64,000 nucleotides of DNA from Streptomyces sp. SAJ15 (GTDB lineage Bacteria > Actinomycetota > Actinomycetes > Streptomycetales > Streptomycetaceae), in assembly GCF_007595705.1 (NCBI RefSeq), contig NZ_NISY01000013.1:1-64000 (forward strand), written 5' to 3'. Positions within the stretch are counted from its first letter, which is position 1. Each line of letters begins with the position of its first letter. Below the pieces are notes generated by a model. The model was given only the letters and a program-made list of their open reading frames with translations. It had not been told where the DNA came from and made no database searches. A program made the position numbers and the translations under genes. This document shows, piece by piece, positions 40,493 to 49,066 of this stretch.

Positions 40493-41557
40493 TCACCCCG
40501 CGAGCGGCTGGCGGAGATGGGGCTCGATGACGGTGACGCCCGTGCCGCCCCGGGCCGCCAGGCCGACCAGCGCCTCCGGGGCCTGGTCGAGGCCGATGGT
40601 GTGGGTCACCAGCAGGTCGGGGCGCAGCACCTTCGCCTTGACCATCTCCATCATCGGCGGGTAGGCGTGTGCCGCCATGCCGTGGCTGCCGAGCAACCGG
40701 AGTTCCAGGGCGATCACCCGGTCCATCGGGAGCATCGGGTTCCCGGCGGCCGGCGGGAGCAGGCCGACCTGGACGTGGCGGCCATGCCTGCGCAGGCTGT
40801 TGATGGACGCGGCGCAGGTCCGCGGGGAGCCCAGGGCGTCGAGGGAGAGGTGGGCGCCACCGCCGGTGGCGTCCTGGACGGCCTCCGCCACGGAGCCCAG
40901 CACCGAGGAGGCGTCGATGCACTGCGCCGCGCCGAACCGCCGGGCCAGGTCGAGCGCGTGGGGCGAGATGTCGACCGCGACCACCCGCGCCCCCGCCGCC
41001 GCGGCGATCATGACGGCCGAGAGGCCCACACCGCCGCAGCCGTACACCGCCACCCACTCGCCCGGTGTGACCTGGCCCTGCGCCACCACGGCGCGGAACG
41101 CGGTGGCGAAGCGGCAGCCGAGGCCGGCGGCGGTGGTGAAGGACAACTCCTCGCGGATGCCGACGAGATTGATGTCGGCGTTCTCGATCGGGACGTACTC
41201 CGCGAACGACCCCCAGTGGGTGAAACCGGGCTGTGACTGTCGCTCGCACACCTGCTGCGCGCCCTCGGCGCAGGCTCCACACCGACCGCAGGCGCAGACG
41301 AAGGGCACGGTGACCCGCTGACCCGGCCGCCAGTTGGCGACGTCGGGGCCCACCGCCTCGACGACCCCGGCCAGTTCGTGGCCGGGGACGTGCGGCAGCC
41401 GGATCTCCGGGTCGTGTCCCATCCAGCCGTGCCAGTCGCTGCGACACAGCCCGGTCGCCTCGACCCGGATGACCGCGCCGCCGCGGGCGGGAGCGGGATC
41501 CGGGACCTCCCGGACCACCGGCCTGCGCCCGAACGCATCGAAGACCACCGCACGCAT
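40493..41557 (-). CDS. zinc-dependent alcohol dehydrogenase (MDR family)
   Basis: A 354-aa medium-chain dehydrogenase. It has the catalytic zinc Cys in TGLCRSDWHGW, GHE in VPGHELAGVVEAVG, the structural-zinc cysteines CACGRCGACAEGAQQVC, and the NAD(P)-binding GCGGVGLSAVMIAAAAGA followed by an acidic D (AVDIS), which favours NAD. Substrate unknown. The ATG at 41557 (MRAVVFDAFG) is chosen. It is convergent with the glutathione peroxidase gene across a 125-bp gap with only weak hairpins. Confidence 0.92.
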   Translation of the reverse strand: MRAVVFDAFGRRPVVREVPDPAPARGGAVIRVEATGLCRSDWHGWMGHDPEIRLPHVPGHELAGVVEAVGPDVANWRPGQRVTVPFVCACGRCGACAEGAQQVCERQSQPGFTHWGSFAEYVPIENADINLVGIREELSFTTAAGLGCRFATAFRAVVAQGQVTPGEWVAVYGCGGVGLSAVMIAAAAGARVVAVDISPHALDLARRFGAAQCIDASSVLGSVAEAVQDATGGGAHLSLDALGSPRTCAASINSLRRHGRHVQVGLLPPAAGNPMLPMDRVIALELRLLGSHGMAAHAYPPMMEMVKAKVLRPDLLVTHTIGLDQAPEALVGLAARGGTGVTVIEPHLRQPLAG

Positions 41558-41854
41558 AGGCCCGCTCCCTCGCTCCTCAACGCCGGTCACCCGACGACGG
41601 CGCGGTACGCCGCGCGCGACCGCCCCCCGGTCGCGCGATGTCTGGGCACATTCTTGCCATGCCCCCGCGTGTTCCGCACGTATCGTTGGCCGTCGCCCGT
41701 ATTTCCGGATCGTTTCCGGGAGGCCGGGCAGCGGAGCCCCTGGCCGCACCGCGGAACCGTACGCCCGGCCCCGGACCGTCCCGCTGAACCCGCCGCTGGA
41801 GCCGCCGCCGGCGGTGGAGCGATTGCCGCCGGGGGAGCCCTCGACTGCGGCGGA

Positions 41855-41926
41855 GCCTCAGCCGGCACCGATACCTCAGCCGGCACCGACACCTCAGCCG
41901 GCACCGATACTTCAGCCGGCGCCGGG
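41855..41926. repeat. 18-bp tandem repeat, four copies
   Basis: Units of the form CCTCAGCCGGCACCGATA recur four times (41855, 41873, 41891, 41909), the last degenerate. They sit in the 372-bp space between the alcohol dehydrogenase start and the SDR stop, which otherwise shows no convincing gene. A minus-strand reading gives repeated PAEVSV but lacks other coding signs. Confidence 0.9.
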
Positions 41927-41929
41927 GCC

Positions 41930-42739
41930 TCAGTCGGCGGTGGAGCCGTCGCCGTCGCCGGAGCGCCGCGCCTCCGCCATCTCGCGCATGGTACGGGCGC
42001 CCACCCGGCGTTGCACCGCCCCGGCCACCCCCGGGAACAGCCCGCCGATCACGCCGCTCAACCGCAGCTCCAACGGCGCGATGGTGACCTCGCCGCGGTC
42101 GCGCTCGACGGCACGGATCGTGGCCGCCGCCACCTGGCCCGGGGAGACCGTGCGCACCCCTGGCGGCAGCGTGGCGCCCGAGTCGGCGAACATGCCGACG
42201 TCCCGGACGAACCCGGGCTGCACGATCGACACGCCCACGCCCGAGCCGTGGAGTTCCTGCCGCAGGGCGTGGGCGAAGCCGCGCAGCCCGAACTTCGTGG
42301 CGTTGTAGAGCGCCGCGCCGGGGGAGGCGGTGCGGCCGGACAGCGAGCCGACCAGCACGATGTGGCCGCGCCGCGCCTCCACCATGCCCGGCCCCAGCAT
42401 CCGGGCGAGCGCGATCGGCGCCCTGAGGTTCACCTCCAGCGACCGGTCGATGTCCGCGAGCGGGCTCTCCAGCACCGGACCGCTGGAGGACTGGGCCGCG
42501 TTGGCGATGAGGATGTCGACGCCGGCGGCCTCCTCGGCGAGGCGGGCCAGGTCCTCGCGGTCGTTCAGGTCGGCCACGATCGCCCGCCCGCCGACGGAGT
42601 CGGCCAGCTTCCGGAGGGGCTCGGCGCGCCGCCCGGTCAACAGCAGGTCGGCGCCCCTGGAGGCGAAGGCCCGGGCGAGGGTCCGCCCGAGACCGCCGGT
42701 GGCGCCGGTGATGAGGACGGTCGATCCGGATACGTGCAT
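41930..42739 (-). CDS. short-chain dehydrogenase/reductase
   Basis: This 269-aa classical SDR has the cofactor motif ITGATGGLGRTLARAF, ILIANAAQSSS, and the catalytic set SLSG plus YNATK. The Arg in LLTGRRAEP after the second strand favours NADP(H). The C-terminal helix LSGVIGGLFPGVAGAVQRRV resembles SDRs acting on lipids or large hydrophobic substrates. GGTGGAG precedes the ATG at 42739. Substrate unknown. Confidence 0.92.
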   Translation of the reverse strand: MHVSGSTVLITGATGGLGRTLARAFASRGADLLLTGRRAEPLRKLADSVGGRAIVADLNDREDLARLAEEAAGVDILIANAAQSSSGPVLESPLADIDRSLEVNLRAPIALARMLGPGMVEARRGHIVLVGSLSGRTASPGAALYNATKFGLRGFAHALRQELHGSGVGVSIVQPGFVRDVGMFADSGATLPPGVRTVSPGQVAAATIRAVERDRGEVTIAPLELRLSGVIGGLFPGVAGAVQRRVGARTMREMAEARRSGDGDGSTAD

Positions 42740-42872
42740 GCGCTCCACCTCGGGCGACGGGTCAGGGGTCCGCACGAACGCTACCCGAGGGGCCGCCCAC
42801 CGGGAGCCGGGGACGCGGCGGCCCCTCGGGATCGGCCGCCCACCGGTTCCCCCTGGTCGGACCGCCCCGCGG

Positions 42873-44012
42873 CTACGGCGCCGGAAGCCCGTACACCCGC
42901 CGCGCGTTGTCCGCCGCGATCAGCGCCGCGACGCGCGCCGCGTCGTCCCGGGCCCAGGCGCCGCTGGTCACCCAGCGCGCCACCAGGGTGGCCAGGGCCT
43001 CCCGGAACAGCCGCACGCCCACCGTGTACAGCTCCGGCAGCCCGTAGGCGTCGGTGGAGAACAGCACCTTGCCGAACGGGGCCAGCTCCAGCACCTCGCC
43101 CAGCACGGCCTCGGCGCGCGCCCCGCTGTGGGTCAGCGCCAGCCCGACGTCGGCGTGCACATGGGGGTACATGGCCGCGAGGTACGCCGCGTTCCGGTGG
43201 TACGGGTAGCCGTGCAGCAGGACGAGCGGGGCGCCGGTGGGGCCTACCGCCCGGATGAAGTCGGTCAGCAGCAGCGGGTCGCAGCGGTGCAGCGAGAGGT
43301 CCGGGTCGCCGAACCCGGTGTGCAGTTGCAGCGGCAGACCGGTGGCGACCGCGGACCACAGCAGATGGCGCAGCAGCACCGGATCGGCGAGCCGGCCGCC
43401 GGCGGGGCGCTCGGTGAGCCACCAGGCGGCCGCCGCCAACACCTCCGTCTCCCCGGGCGGACCGGGTGCGAAGTCCAGTCCATGGCGGTAGCCGACGACC
43501 GACTTGAAGGCGATCGCGGAACGGGCCGCCGCACGGACCGCCTCGCCGAGGTCGGCGACGAAGGCGTGGGTGGTGCGGGCGTCGTCGGCGACCCGCTCCG
43601 CCAACTGCTCCAGCCGCACCACCTCGTGGGCGGTCGCGGAGCCGGCGGCGGCCGCGAGCTCCCCCGGAGTGGTCAGCTCGCCCGGCAGCCCGGTGTCCAC
43701 CAGGAACGCGCCGATGCCCAGCCCGCCCAGCAGCCGCGAGGTGGCCTCGACGGCCCCCAACTCCCGCCGCCGCGCCAGATAGCGCTCGGGAGGGCAGTGC
43801 GGTTCGAGTCCGAGCAGCGGCGGACACCAGCGTCGCACCGCGAAACCGGCCTGGGTGTCGAAGAAGCTGGTGCCCGGCGCGGCCGGCGCGTCCGACTCGG
43901 TGAGCAGCGCCTCGAACGCGGCCGCGTCGAGGTCGGCGCGGACCACGCCATGGCAGTGGTGGTCCACCAGCGGCGGCAGGGGGAACGCCTCCGGGTCCGG
44001 TGCCGAGGCCAT
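42873..44012 (-). CDS. amidohydrolase-2 family hydrolase (FluG N-terminal-like)
   Basis: A 379-aa TIM-barrel metal-dependent hydrolase with LVDHHCHG near residue 15, LQLHTGFGDPD, VLLHGYPYHRNAAYLA and KVLFSTDAYGLPELY, the usual metal and proton-shuttle residues. It begins one base after the glutamine synthetase stop. The pairing matches the two halves of fungal FluG and of actinobacterial gamma-glutamyl or amine-utilisation pairs. It may release or recycle the amine that the synthetase partner glutamylates, which is inference. Confidence 0.88.
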   Translation of the reverse strand: MASAPDPEAFPLPPLVDHHCHGVVRADLDAAAFEALLTESDAPAAPGTSFFDTQAGFAVRRWCPPLLGLEPHCPPERYLARRRELGAVEATSRLLGGLGIGAFLVDTGLPGELTTPGELAAAAGSATAHEVVRLEQLAERVADDARTTHAFVADLGEAVRAAARSAIAFKSVVGYRHGLDFAPGPPGETEVLAAAAWWLTERPAGGRLADPVLLRHLLWSAVATGLPLQLHTGFGDPDLSLHRCDPLLLTDFIRAVGPTGAPLVLLHGYPYHRNAAYLAAMYPHVHADVGLALTHSGARAEAVLGEVLELAPFGKVLFSTDAYGLPELYTVGVRLFREALATLVARWVTSGAWARDDAARVAALIAADNARRVYGLPAP

Positions 44013-44013
44013 G

Positions 44014-45432
44014 TCAGTACCGCCAGCGGGTCGCGGAGACGATCTCCTCCGGGGTGGCCCCCTCGAGCAGCGCCACCTCCGCCCGGCGCACGGCGGCGAC
44101 GGACGTGAAGAGCGGCTCCCCCAGCGCCTCGCGCAGCACCGCCGAGCGCTCGAAGCAGTCCAGCGCCTCGGCCAGCGAGGTGGGCAGTCGGGCCTCGGTG
44201 CCGGCCTGGGCGGGGTCGCCGGCGACCGGTGCGGGCAGCGAGAGCCCGGCGTCGACCCCGGCCAGCCCCGCCGCGATCACCGCGCCCACCACCAGATACG
44301 GGTTGGCCGCCGCGTCGAAGCACTTGACCTCGGCGTTGGCCGCGCCGGGGTCGTCCGGGGCGCCGGTGACGAAGCGCAGCGCCGCCTCCCGGTTCTCCAG
44401 CCCCCAGCACTGGAACACCCCGGCCCAGCGCGAGGGTTCCAGCCGGAGGTAACTCGCCGGGCTGGGCGCGCCGATCGCCAGCAGGGCGGGCAGCTCGCGC
44501 AGCACACCGGCCAGGAACGCCGCGCAGACCGCGGTCATCCCGTACGGCCCGTCCCCGCCCCGGCACAGGTTGCGCCCCTCCTGCCAGAGACTGAGGTGCA
44601 GATGGCCGCCGTTGCCGACCGAGCCCACCTCGACGGCGGGGGCGAACGAGGCGGCCAGCCCGTGCCGGGCCGAGACCGCCCGGATGGTCTCCCGCACCAG
44701 CACCGCGAGATCGGCCGCGCCGACCGGATCGGCCGGGGCGACGGAGACCTCGAACTGGCCCGGCGCGTACTCGGGATGGACCTGGAGCACGTCGATCCGC
44801 TGGGCGTGCAGGGCGTCCAGCACCCCGGCGAGATAGTCGGACAGCTCGACCACGCGGGCCATGCCGTAGGCGGGGCCGGTGCCGGCGTAGCGGGGCTCCG
44901 CCCCGGGCTCCCCGACCGCGCCCCGCCGCGGCCCGGGGACCGACGCCCGCTCGGGCGCCGGCTCGGGGCCGCCCGCGTGGGCCACCACCCACTCGGTCTC
45001 GAACCCCATTCGCGGCTCCAGGCCCCGTTCCCGGGCGCGCTCGACCATGCGCCGCGCGAACAGCCGCTGACACACCGGATGCGCTCGGCCCTGCTGGTCG
45101 TAGCGGTCCACCGGGGCCCAGGCCCAGCCGGGCTGGGCGGCCAGCACCGTCAGCCGCTCCAGGTCGGGGAAGAGCCGCAGATCACCGTCCGGGCCGCCGA
45201 CATGGGGGCTGGTGGTCATCGAGTCGTCCACCAGATAGACGTCGAAGACCGGCGACATGCCCACCCCGCGGCTCGCCGCCTGTGGCAGCCGCGTCGTGGG
45301 CACGGCCTTCACCCGGACCAGCCCGGCGTTGTCCACCCAGGTGAGGGCGGCGCCGCGGACGCCCTCCGCGGTCAGGTGGTCGGTCTCCTGGCGGGCCCGG
45401 GCCCGCGCTTGCTCACGCTCCTCCGCGTCCAC
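44014..45432 (-). CDS. glutamine synthetase-like enzyme (GlnA3/GlnA4/FluG class)
   Basis: This 472-aa GS-fold ligase has EYAPGQFEVSVAP and VGNGGHLHLSLW (metal-binding Glu/His), RLEPSRWAGVFQCWGLENRE (catalytic Arg region) and VKCFDAAANPYLVVGAVIAAG. The sequence ends in TRWRY instead of the adenylylation-site tail of GlnA1. It therefore probably glutamylates an amine other than ammonia, as Streptomyces GlnA3/GlnA4 do with polyamines or ethanolamine. The GTG at 45432 with GGGAG upstream is chosen. Operon with the downstream amidohydrolase. Confidence 0.88.
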   Translation of the reverse strand: MDAEEREQARARARQETDHLTAEGVRGAALTWVDNAGLVRVKAVPTTRLPQAASRGVGMSPVFDVYLVDDSMTTSPHVGGPDGDLRLFPDLERLTVLAAQPGWAWAPVDRYDQQGRAHPVCQRLFARRMVERARERGLEPRMGFETEWVVAHAGGPEPAPERASVPGPRRGAVGEPGAEPRYAGTGPAYGMARVVELSDYLAGVLDALHAQRIDVLQVHPEYAPGQFEVSVAPADPVGAADLAVLVRETIRAVSARHGLAASFAPAVEVGSVGNGGHLHLSLWQEGRNLCRGGDGPYGMTAVCAAFLAGVLRELPALLAIGAPSPASYLRLEPSRWAGVFQCWGLENREAALRFVTGAPDDPGAANAEVKCFDAAANPYLVVGAVIAAGLAGVDAGLSLPAPVAGDPAQAGTEARLPTSLAEALDCFERSAVLREALGEPLFTSVAAVRRAEVALLEGATPEEIVSATRWRY

Positions 45433-45589
45433 GCGACTCCCGTCCGTCGTCCGGTCCTCACACCGAGTGTGACACGGCGGCAGCTCCCGTTCACGGTGCC
45501 CGAGGGGCGCTGCGCGGTGGACATCCGATCGTCTCGGATGGTGAGAGCCGCCGTTGACGATCGCGAAATCGGCGTGCTTGCATCGGCGC

Positions 45590-45670
45590 ATGCACCAGCA
45601 GTCCCTGACCCGCCGCCGCTGCGTCGACCTCCTGCGCGTCGCGGCTGCCATCTGTCACACCGGTCGCTGA
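45590..45670 (+). CDS. cysteine-containing leader peptide (26 aa) upstream of FMN reductase
   Basis: A short ORF starting MHQQSLTRRRCVDLLRVAAA and ending ICHTGR. It fits the actinobacterial putative leader-peptide family found upstream of sulfur-assimilation genes: a basic tract, then (H/C)VDLLRV and a late Cys. Its position 234 bp before a FMN reductase gene suggests cysteine- or sulfur-responsive attenuation. A TTGACG at 45554-45559 with a TTGCAT 18 bases on could place the transcription start at or next to the ATG, giving a leaderless message. Confidence 0.7.
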   Translation: MHQQSLTRRRCVDLLRVAAAICHTGR

Positions 45671-45904
45671 CTGCGTTCACCGTAGGGCCCCTCGGCCACG
45701 GCGCCTCCCGCGCGTACGCCGCCACTGCCCGAGCGGCCGCTCTTCCGTAGGCCGCGCCCGGCCGCCGAGGCCGTACGCCCCTCCACGCCACGGCGCCTCC
45801 ACGCCACCGCGCCACCCACGCCACCGCCTCCCCACGCCTCCCGGCGACGGCCCGTCCCCCGCGGCACCCGTCCCCCGCGCCGCCCACCCCGCAAGGAGCA
45901 CCCC

Positions 45905-46546
45905 ATGGCTCGTGTCCTCGCCCTCTCCGGCAGCCCGTCCCGCTCGTCGCGCACCGCCGCCCTGCTGCGGTCCGTCGAGGCACGGCTGCACGGGGCCGGG
46001 CACACCGTGCGCACCGTCGCCGTCCGCGAGCTGCCCGCCGGCCCGCTGTTGGCGGCGGACACCGCCGACCCGGCGATACGGGACGTGGTCGACGCGGTCG
46101 CCCGGGCGGACGCGCTCGTGGTCGCGACCCCCGTCTACAAGGCCGCCTACAGCGGGCTGCTCAAGGTGCTGCTCGACCTGCTGCCGCAGCGGGCGCTGAC
46201 CGGCAAGACGGTGCTGCCGCTGGCCACCGGCGGCAGCACCGCCCATGTCCTGGCGATCGACTACGCGTTGCGCCCGGTGCTGACCGCGCTGGGCACCGAC
46301 GCCGTGCTGCGCGGCTACTTCGTGCTCGACCGGCTGCTCGCCGTCGGCCCGGACGGCGCCGCGGCACTGGACCCGCAGGCGGCACGCGGCCTCGCCGACG
46401 CCGTGGACCGGTTGGCGACGGCGCTGGCCCCGGCCACCGACGTGGACACCTGGCTCCCCACGCTCGACAGCCGCACGCCGCTCGGCTCGCTCGCCGGTCC
46501 CCAACGGGCCGGCGCGGTGCGCCGCCGGCCGTACCGCCCGGTGTAG
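45905..46546 (+). CDS. NADPH-dependent FMN reductase (SsuE-like)
   Basis: A 213-aa flavodoxin-fold reductase with ALSGSPSRSSRTAALL (FMN phosphate loop), VVATPVYKAAYSGLLKVLLD (flavin contact) and VLPLATGGSTAHVLAIDYAL, closely resembling SsuE. It supplies FMNH2 to two-component monooxygenases such as alkanesulfonate desulfonase. AAGGAG precedes the ATG. No SsuD gene is in the window. The upstream leader peptide supports a role in sulfur nutrition. The interval 45671-45904 otherwise holds only imperfect CCACGCCAC-type repeats. Confidence 0.9.
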   Translation: MARVLALSGSPSRSSRTAALLRSVEARLHGAGHTVRTVAVRELPAGPLLAADTADPAIRDVVDAVARADALVVATPVYKAAYSGLLKVLLDLLPQRALTGKTVLPLATGGSTAHVLAIDYALRPVLTALGTDAVLRGYFVLDRLLAVGPDGAAALDPQAARGLADAVDRLATALAPATDVDTWLPTLDSRTPLGSLAGPQRAGAVRRRPYRPV

Positions 46547-47087
46547 TACGCCCGGGGGGCCGCCGGTCTCCATGCCGGCGAGCGGGATCCGCCACAGCCG
46601 CTCGTCACGGCGGTGGGCGGCGGCGCCGGCCGCGGGGGTGTCCTCCTCCAAAAGAGGTGTGGGCTACGGCGGTCTCCCCGGAGGACGTTCGACAGGGCGC
46701 TCCCCGCACGTGGAACGCAGCGATCGCCACCCCGTCAAGGACGGGTACAGGCCATGCCGGCGCCGCGGGGGGGCGACGGCCCTCGGCGGGGCTCGCGCGT
46801 TCGGCCGCCCTCCGGTGGCCTGCGGTAACGCGCGTGGCTAGCGTGGCGTTGAGCTGTCGGCGCCCGGTCACGGGGCCGGGATCCGTCGGCGACTCGCCCG
46901 CCCCACCGCCCCTGTCCGCCCGTCCCGCCCCTCGGGAGCGCCGAACTCGGTCTTCACGGACCCCTTCGGCCCCCGCCATCCTGGCACCACCAGCCGACGA
47001 CATGACCTTCGCCCGAGCGCGGAACGCGAGCGACGCATGCGCTTCCGCCCGCTCACACCCCCCGACACAGGAAGGCAGGTACGGCTC
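46547..47087. other. 541-bp region without a recognisable gene, upstream of pqqA
   Basis: Several open frames cross this stretch, but none has a plausible start with family resemblance. It presumably holds the pqq promoter. GGTAACGCGCGTGGCTAGCG at about 46823-46842 is the most promoter-like piece, with CTAGCG as a possible -10. No strong hairpin follows the FMN reductase stop. Confidence 0.4.
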
Positions 47088-47219
47088 ATGAACGAACCGG
47101 AGCAGCACCCCGAGCAGGCCCCGCAGCCGGGCCCCGCGGAGACCGTCTGGCAGACCCCCGACTTCGTGGTCATCGAGACCGCGCTGGAGGTCACCGCCTA
47201 CTCCCTCACCAAGCGCTGA
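47088..47219 (+). CDS. pqqA: PQQ precursor peptide PqqA
   Basis: A 43-aa peptide ending in WQTPDFVVIETALEVTAYSL followed by TKR. The Glu and Tyr spaced E-x3-Y (EVTAY) are the residues PqqE crosslinks and from which pyrroloquinoline quinone is built. The Gln/Pro-rich N-terminus serves as leader bound by PqqD. It starts the operon, with an AGGAAGG-type RBS upstream and pqqB only 7 bp downstream. Confidence 0.95.
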   Translation: MNEPEQHPEQAPQPGPAETVWQTPDFVVIETALEVTAYSLTKR

Positions 47220-47226
47220 CCCCGCC

Positions 47227-48132
47227 ATGCTGCTGCGCGTGCTCGGCACCGCGGCGGGCGGCGGCCTTCCCCAGTGGAACTGCGCGTGCCCCGGTTGCTC
47301 CGGGGCGCGCGCCCATCCGCGCCGGCGCCGCCGCCACGCCTCGCTCGCCGTCCAGGCGGCGGAAGGCCGCTGGTACCTGATCAACGCCACCCCCGACATC
47401 GGCGACCAGATCGAGGACTTCCCCGAGCTGCGCCCCGGCCCCGGCCCCCGGCAGACCCCGGTCGCCGGGGTACTCCTCACCGACGCCGAACTCGACCACA
47501 CGCTGGGGCTCGCCCGGCTGCGCGAGGCGGACTCGATGCGGATCCTGTGCACCGCGCAGGTCCGCACCGCCCTGCTGGACGGGCTGCGGCTCGGCGCGGC
47601 GCTGACCCCCTACCTGCGGCTCGACTGGCGGCGGATCGGCGGCCGCGACAGCTCGCTGGCCGTCGACTCCCCGCTCGCGGTCAGCGCGATCCCCGTCTCC
47701 GCGAAGCGCCCCCGCTACGCCGCGGACGTCCCCACCGCCCGGGGTGGGGACGACGGCTGGGTGGTGGCCCTGCGCCTGCACGACCACACCACCGGCCGCT
47801 CCCTGGTCTACGCCCCCGCCCTCGCCGCCTGGCCGGACGCCTTCCAGGACGCCGCCGCCGAGGCCGACTGCGTCATCGTCGACGGCACCTTCTGGGCCGA
47901 GGAGGAGCCCCTGAACCGCGGCTTCTCCACCCGCACCGCCAGCGCCATGGGACATCTGCCCATCGACGGGCCGGACGGCACCGCGCGGCGGCTCGCGCGA
48001 CTGCCGGGCCGCCGGTTGTACACCCACCTCAACAACACCAATCCCCTCACCGACCCGACCGCGCCCCAGCACAAGCGGCTGGAGTCCCAGGGCATCGAGG
48101 TGGCCGCCGACGGGATGGTGATCGAACTGTGA
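47227..48132 (+). CDS. pqqB: PQQ biosynthesis protein PqqB
   Basis: A 301-aa metallo-beta-lactamase-fold protein. It has GTAAGGGLPQWNCACPGCSGA at the start (zinc-site cysteines), LLTDAELDHTLGLARLRE (variant HxHxDH) and VIVDGTFWAEEE, with a C-terminal THLNNTNPLTD. It is proposed to hydroxylate the crosslinked Glu-Tyr intermediate. ATG at 47227. In the order pqqA-B-C-D-E. Confidence 0.95.
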   Translation: MLLRVLGTAAGGGLPQWNCACPGCSGARAHPRRRRRHASLAVQAAEGRWYLINATPDIGDQIEDFPELRPGPGPRQTPVAGVLLTDAELDHTLGLARLREADSMRILCTAQVRTALLDGLRLGAALTPYLRLDWRRIGGRDSSLAVDSPLAVSAIPVSAKRPRYAADVPTARGGDDGWVVALRLHDHTTGRSLVYAPALAAWPDAFQDAAAEADCVIVDGTFWAEEEPLNRGFSTRTASAMGHLPIDGPDGTARRLARLPGRRLYTHLNNTNPLTDPTAPQHKRLESQGIEVAADGMVIEL

Positions 48133-48212
48133 GCGCGCGAGGCCGCCGGGCCGCGGACGCCGCCGGCGCCGCCACCGCGCCGCGCCCGGCGCGCCCGCGG
48201 CGCCCGGCGAGT

Positions 48213-48260
48213 GCGGAGAGGACCGGGGAGACGACCGCGGAGAGGACCTGGGAGACGACA
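48213..48260 (+). repeat. 24-bp tandem duplication just before pqqC
   Basis: GCGGAGAGGACCGGGGAGAC plus four bases is repeated head to tail (48213-48236 and 48237-48260) with two mismatches. The second copy supplies the GGGAGAC Shine-Dalgarno and the A of the pqqC ATG. A 44-codon frame from GTG 48129 (overlapping the pqqB stop) to TGA 48261-48263 (overlapping the pqqC start) spans it and could couple translation through the gap. Confidence 0.8.
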
Positions 48261-49066
48261 TGAGCATCGGCTTCGAGGAGCGGCTCCGCGCCGTCGCGCG
48301 GGAGCACTACCACGACCGGCACCCCTTCAACGTACGGATGCACCAGGGCGAGCTCAGCCCCGCCGAGCTGCGCCGCTGGATCCTCAACCGCTTCCACTAC
48401 CAGCGTCACCTCCCGGTGAAGGACGCGCTGATCACCGCCAAGCTGGAGGCGCCCGCGCTGCGCCGGATGTGGGTGCGCCGGATCCGGGACCACGACGGCA
48501 CGGTCGAGGGAGAGGGAGGCATCGAGCGCTGGCTGCGGCTCGGCGAGGCCGCGGGCGTGGAGCGGGACCGGCTGCTGTCCGGGGCGGAGGTGGCGCCCGG
48601 CGTCCGCCTCGCCGTCGGGGGATATGTCGACTTCTGTCGCCTCGGCAGCCCCCTGGAGGCCGTCGCCGCCTCGCTCACCGAGCTGTCCGCCCCGGACCTC
48701 ATGCGTACCCGCGTCGACGCCTTCGAACGCCACTACCCCTGGATCGACCGCGCGGGGCTGCGCTACTTCCGCGATCGCGTCGCCCAGGGCCGCCGGGACA
48801 GCCGCGAGGCGCTCGACCTGGTGCTGCGCTGGGCCCGCACCCCCGCCCAGCAGGAGCGCGCGCTGGCGGCGCTGACCTTCAAGTGCGAGGTGCTCTGGGC
48901 GCTGCTGGACGCGGTGCAGCACACCGGAACCGGGGCCCGGCCCACGGGCGGCGCCCCGGCCTGCGTCGGGGCCCCGGCCGAGGTCGGCGCGCTGGTCGGC
49001 GTCGGGGCCCCGGCCGTGGTCGGCGCCGGCTCCGGGGCCGACCGCCCGGGGGAGGGGGAGCCGTGA
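48260..49066 (+). CDS. pqqC: pyrroloquinoline-quinone synthase PqqC
   Basis: A 268-aa cofactorless oxidase carrying out the final eight-electron oxidation and ring closure to PQQ. The all-helical core shows HPFNVRMHQGELSPAELRRW, LNRFHYQRHLPVKDALI, RMWVRRIRDHDG and FERHYPWIDRAGLRYF. Residues after about 230 form an Ala/Gly/Val-rich tail of near-repeats (GAPACVGAPAEVGALVG) that is not part of the enzyme core. That tail may be a linker left from a PqqC-PqqD fusion, since pqqD starts at a GTGA overlap. Confidence 0.95.
   Translation: MSIGFEERLRAVAREHYHDRHPFNVRMHQGELSPAELRRWILNRFHYQRHLPVKDALITAKLEAPALRRMWVRRIRDHDGTVEGEGGIERWLRLGEAAGVERDRLLSGAEVAPGVRLAVGGYVDFCRLGSPLEAVAASLTELSAPDLMRTRVDAFERHYPWIDRAGLRYFRDRVAQGRRDSREALDLVLRWARTPAQQERALAALTFKCEVLWALLDAVQHTGTGARPTGGAPACVGAPAEVGALVGVGAPAVVGAGSGADRPGEGEP

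Noticed and set aside
39711..41447. A 579-residue N-terminal extension of the nucleosidase-pseudokinase protein
   Set aside because: It would run antisense through the glutathione peroxidase gene and overlap the alcohol dehydrogenase gene. The PNP domain begins naturally just after ATG 39710.
41587..41904. Minus-strand 105-codon ORF starting with PAEVSV repeats
   Set aside because: No ribosome-binding site and no family resemblance. It reads through the alcohol dehydrogenase promoter, so it is only noted as a possible coding relic.
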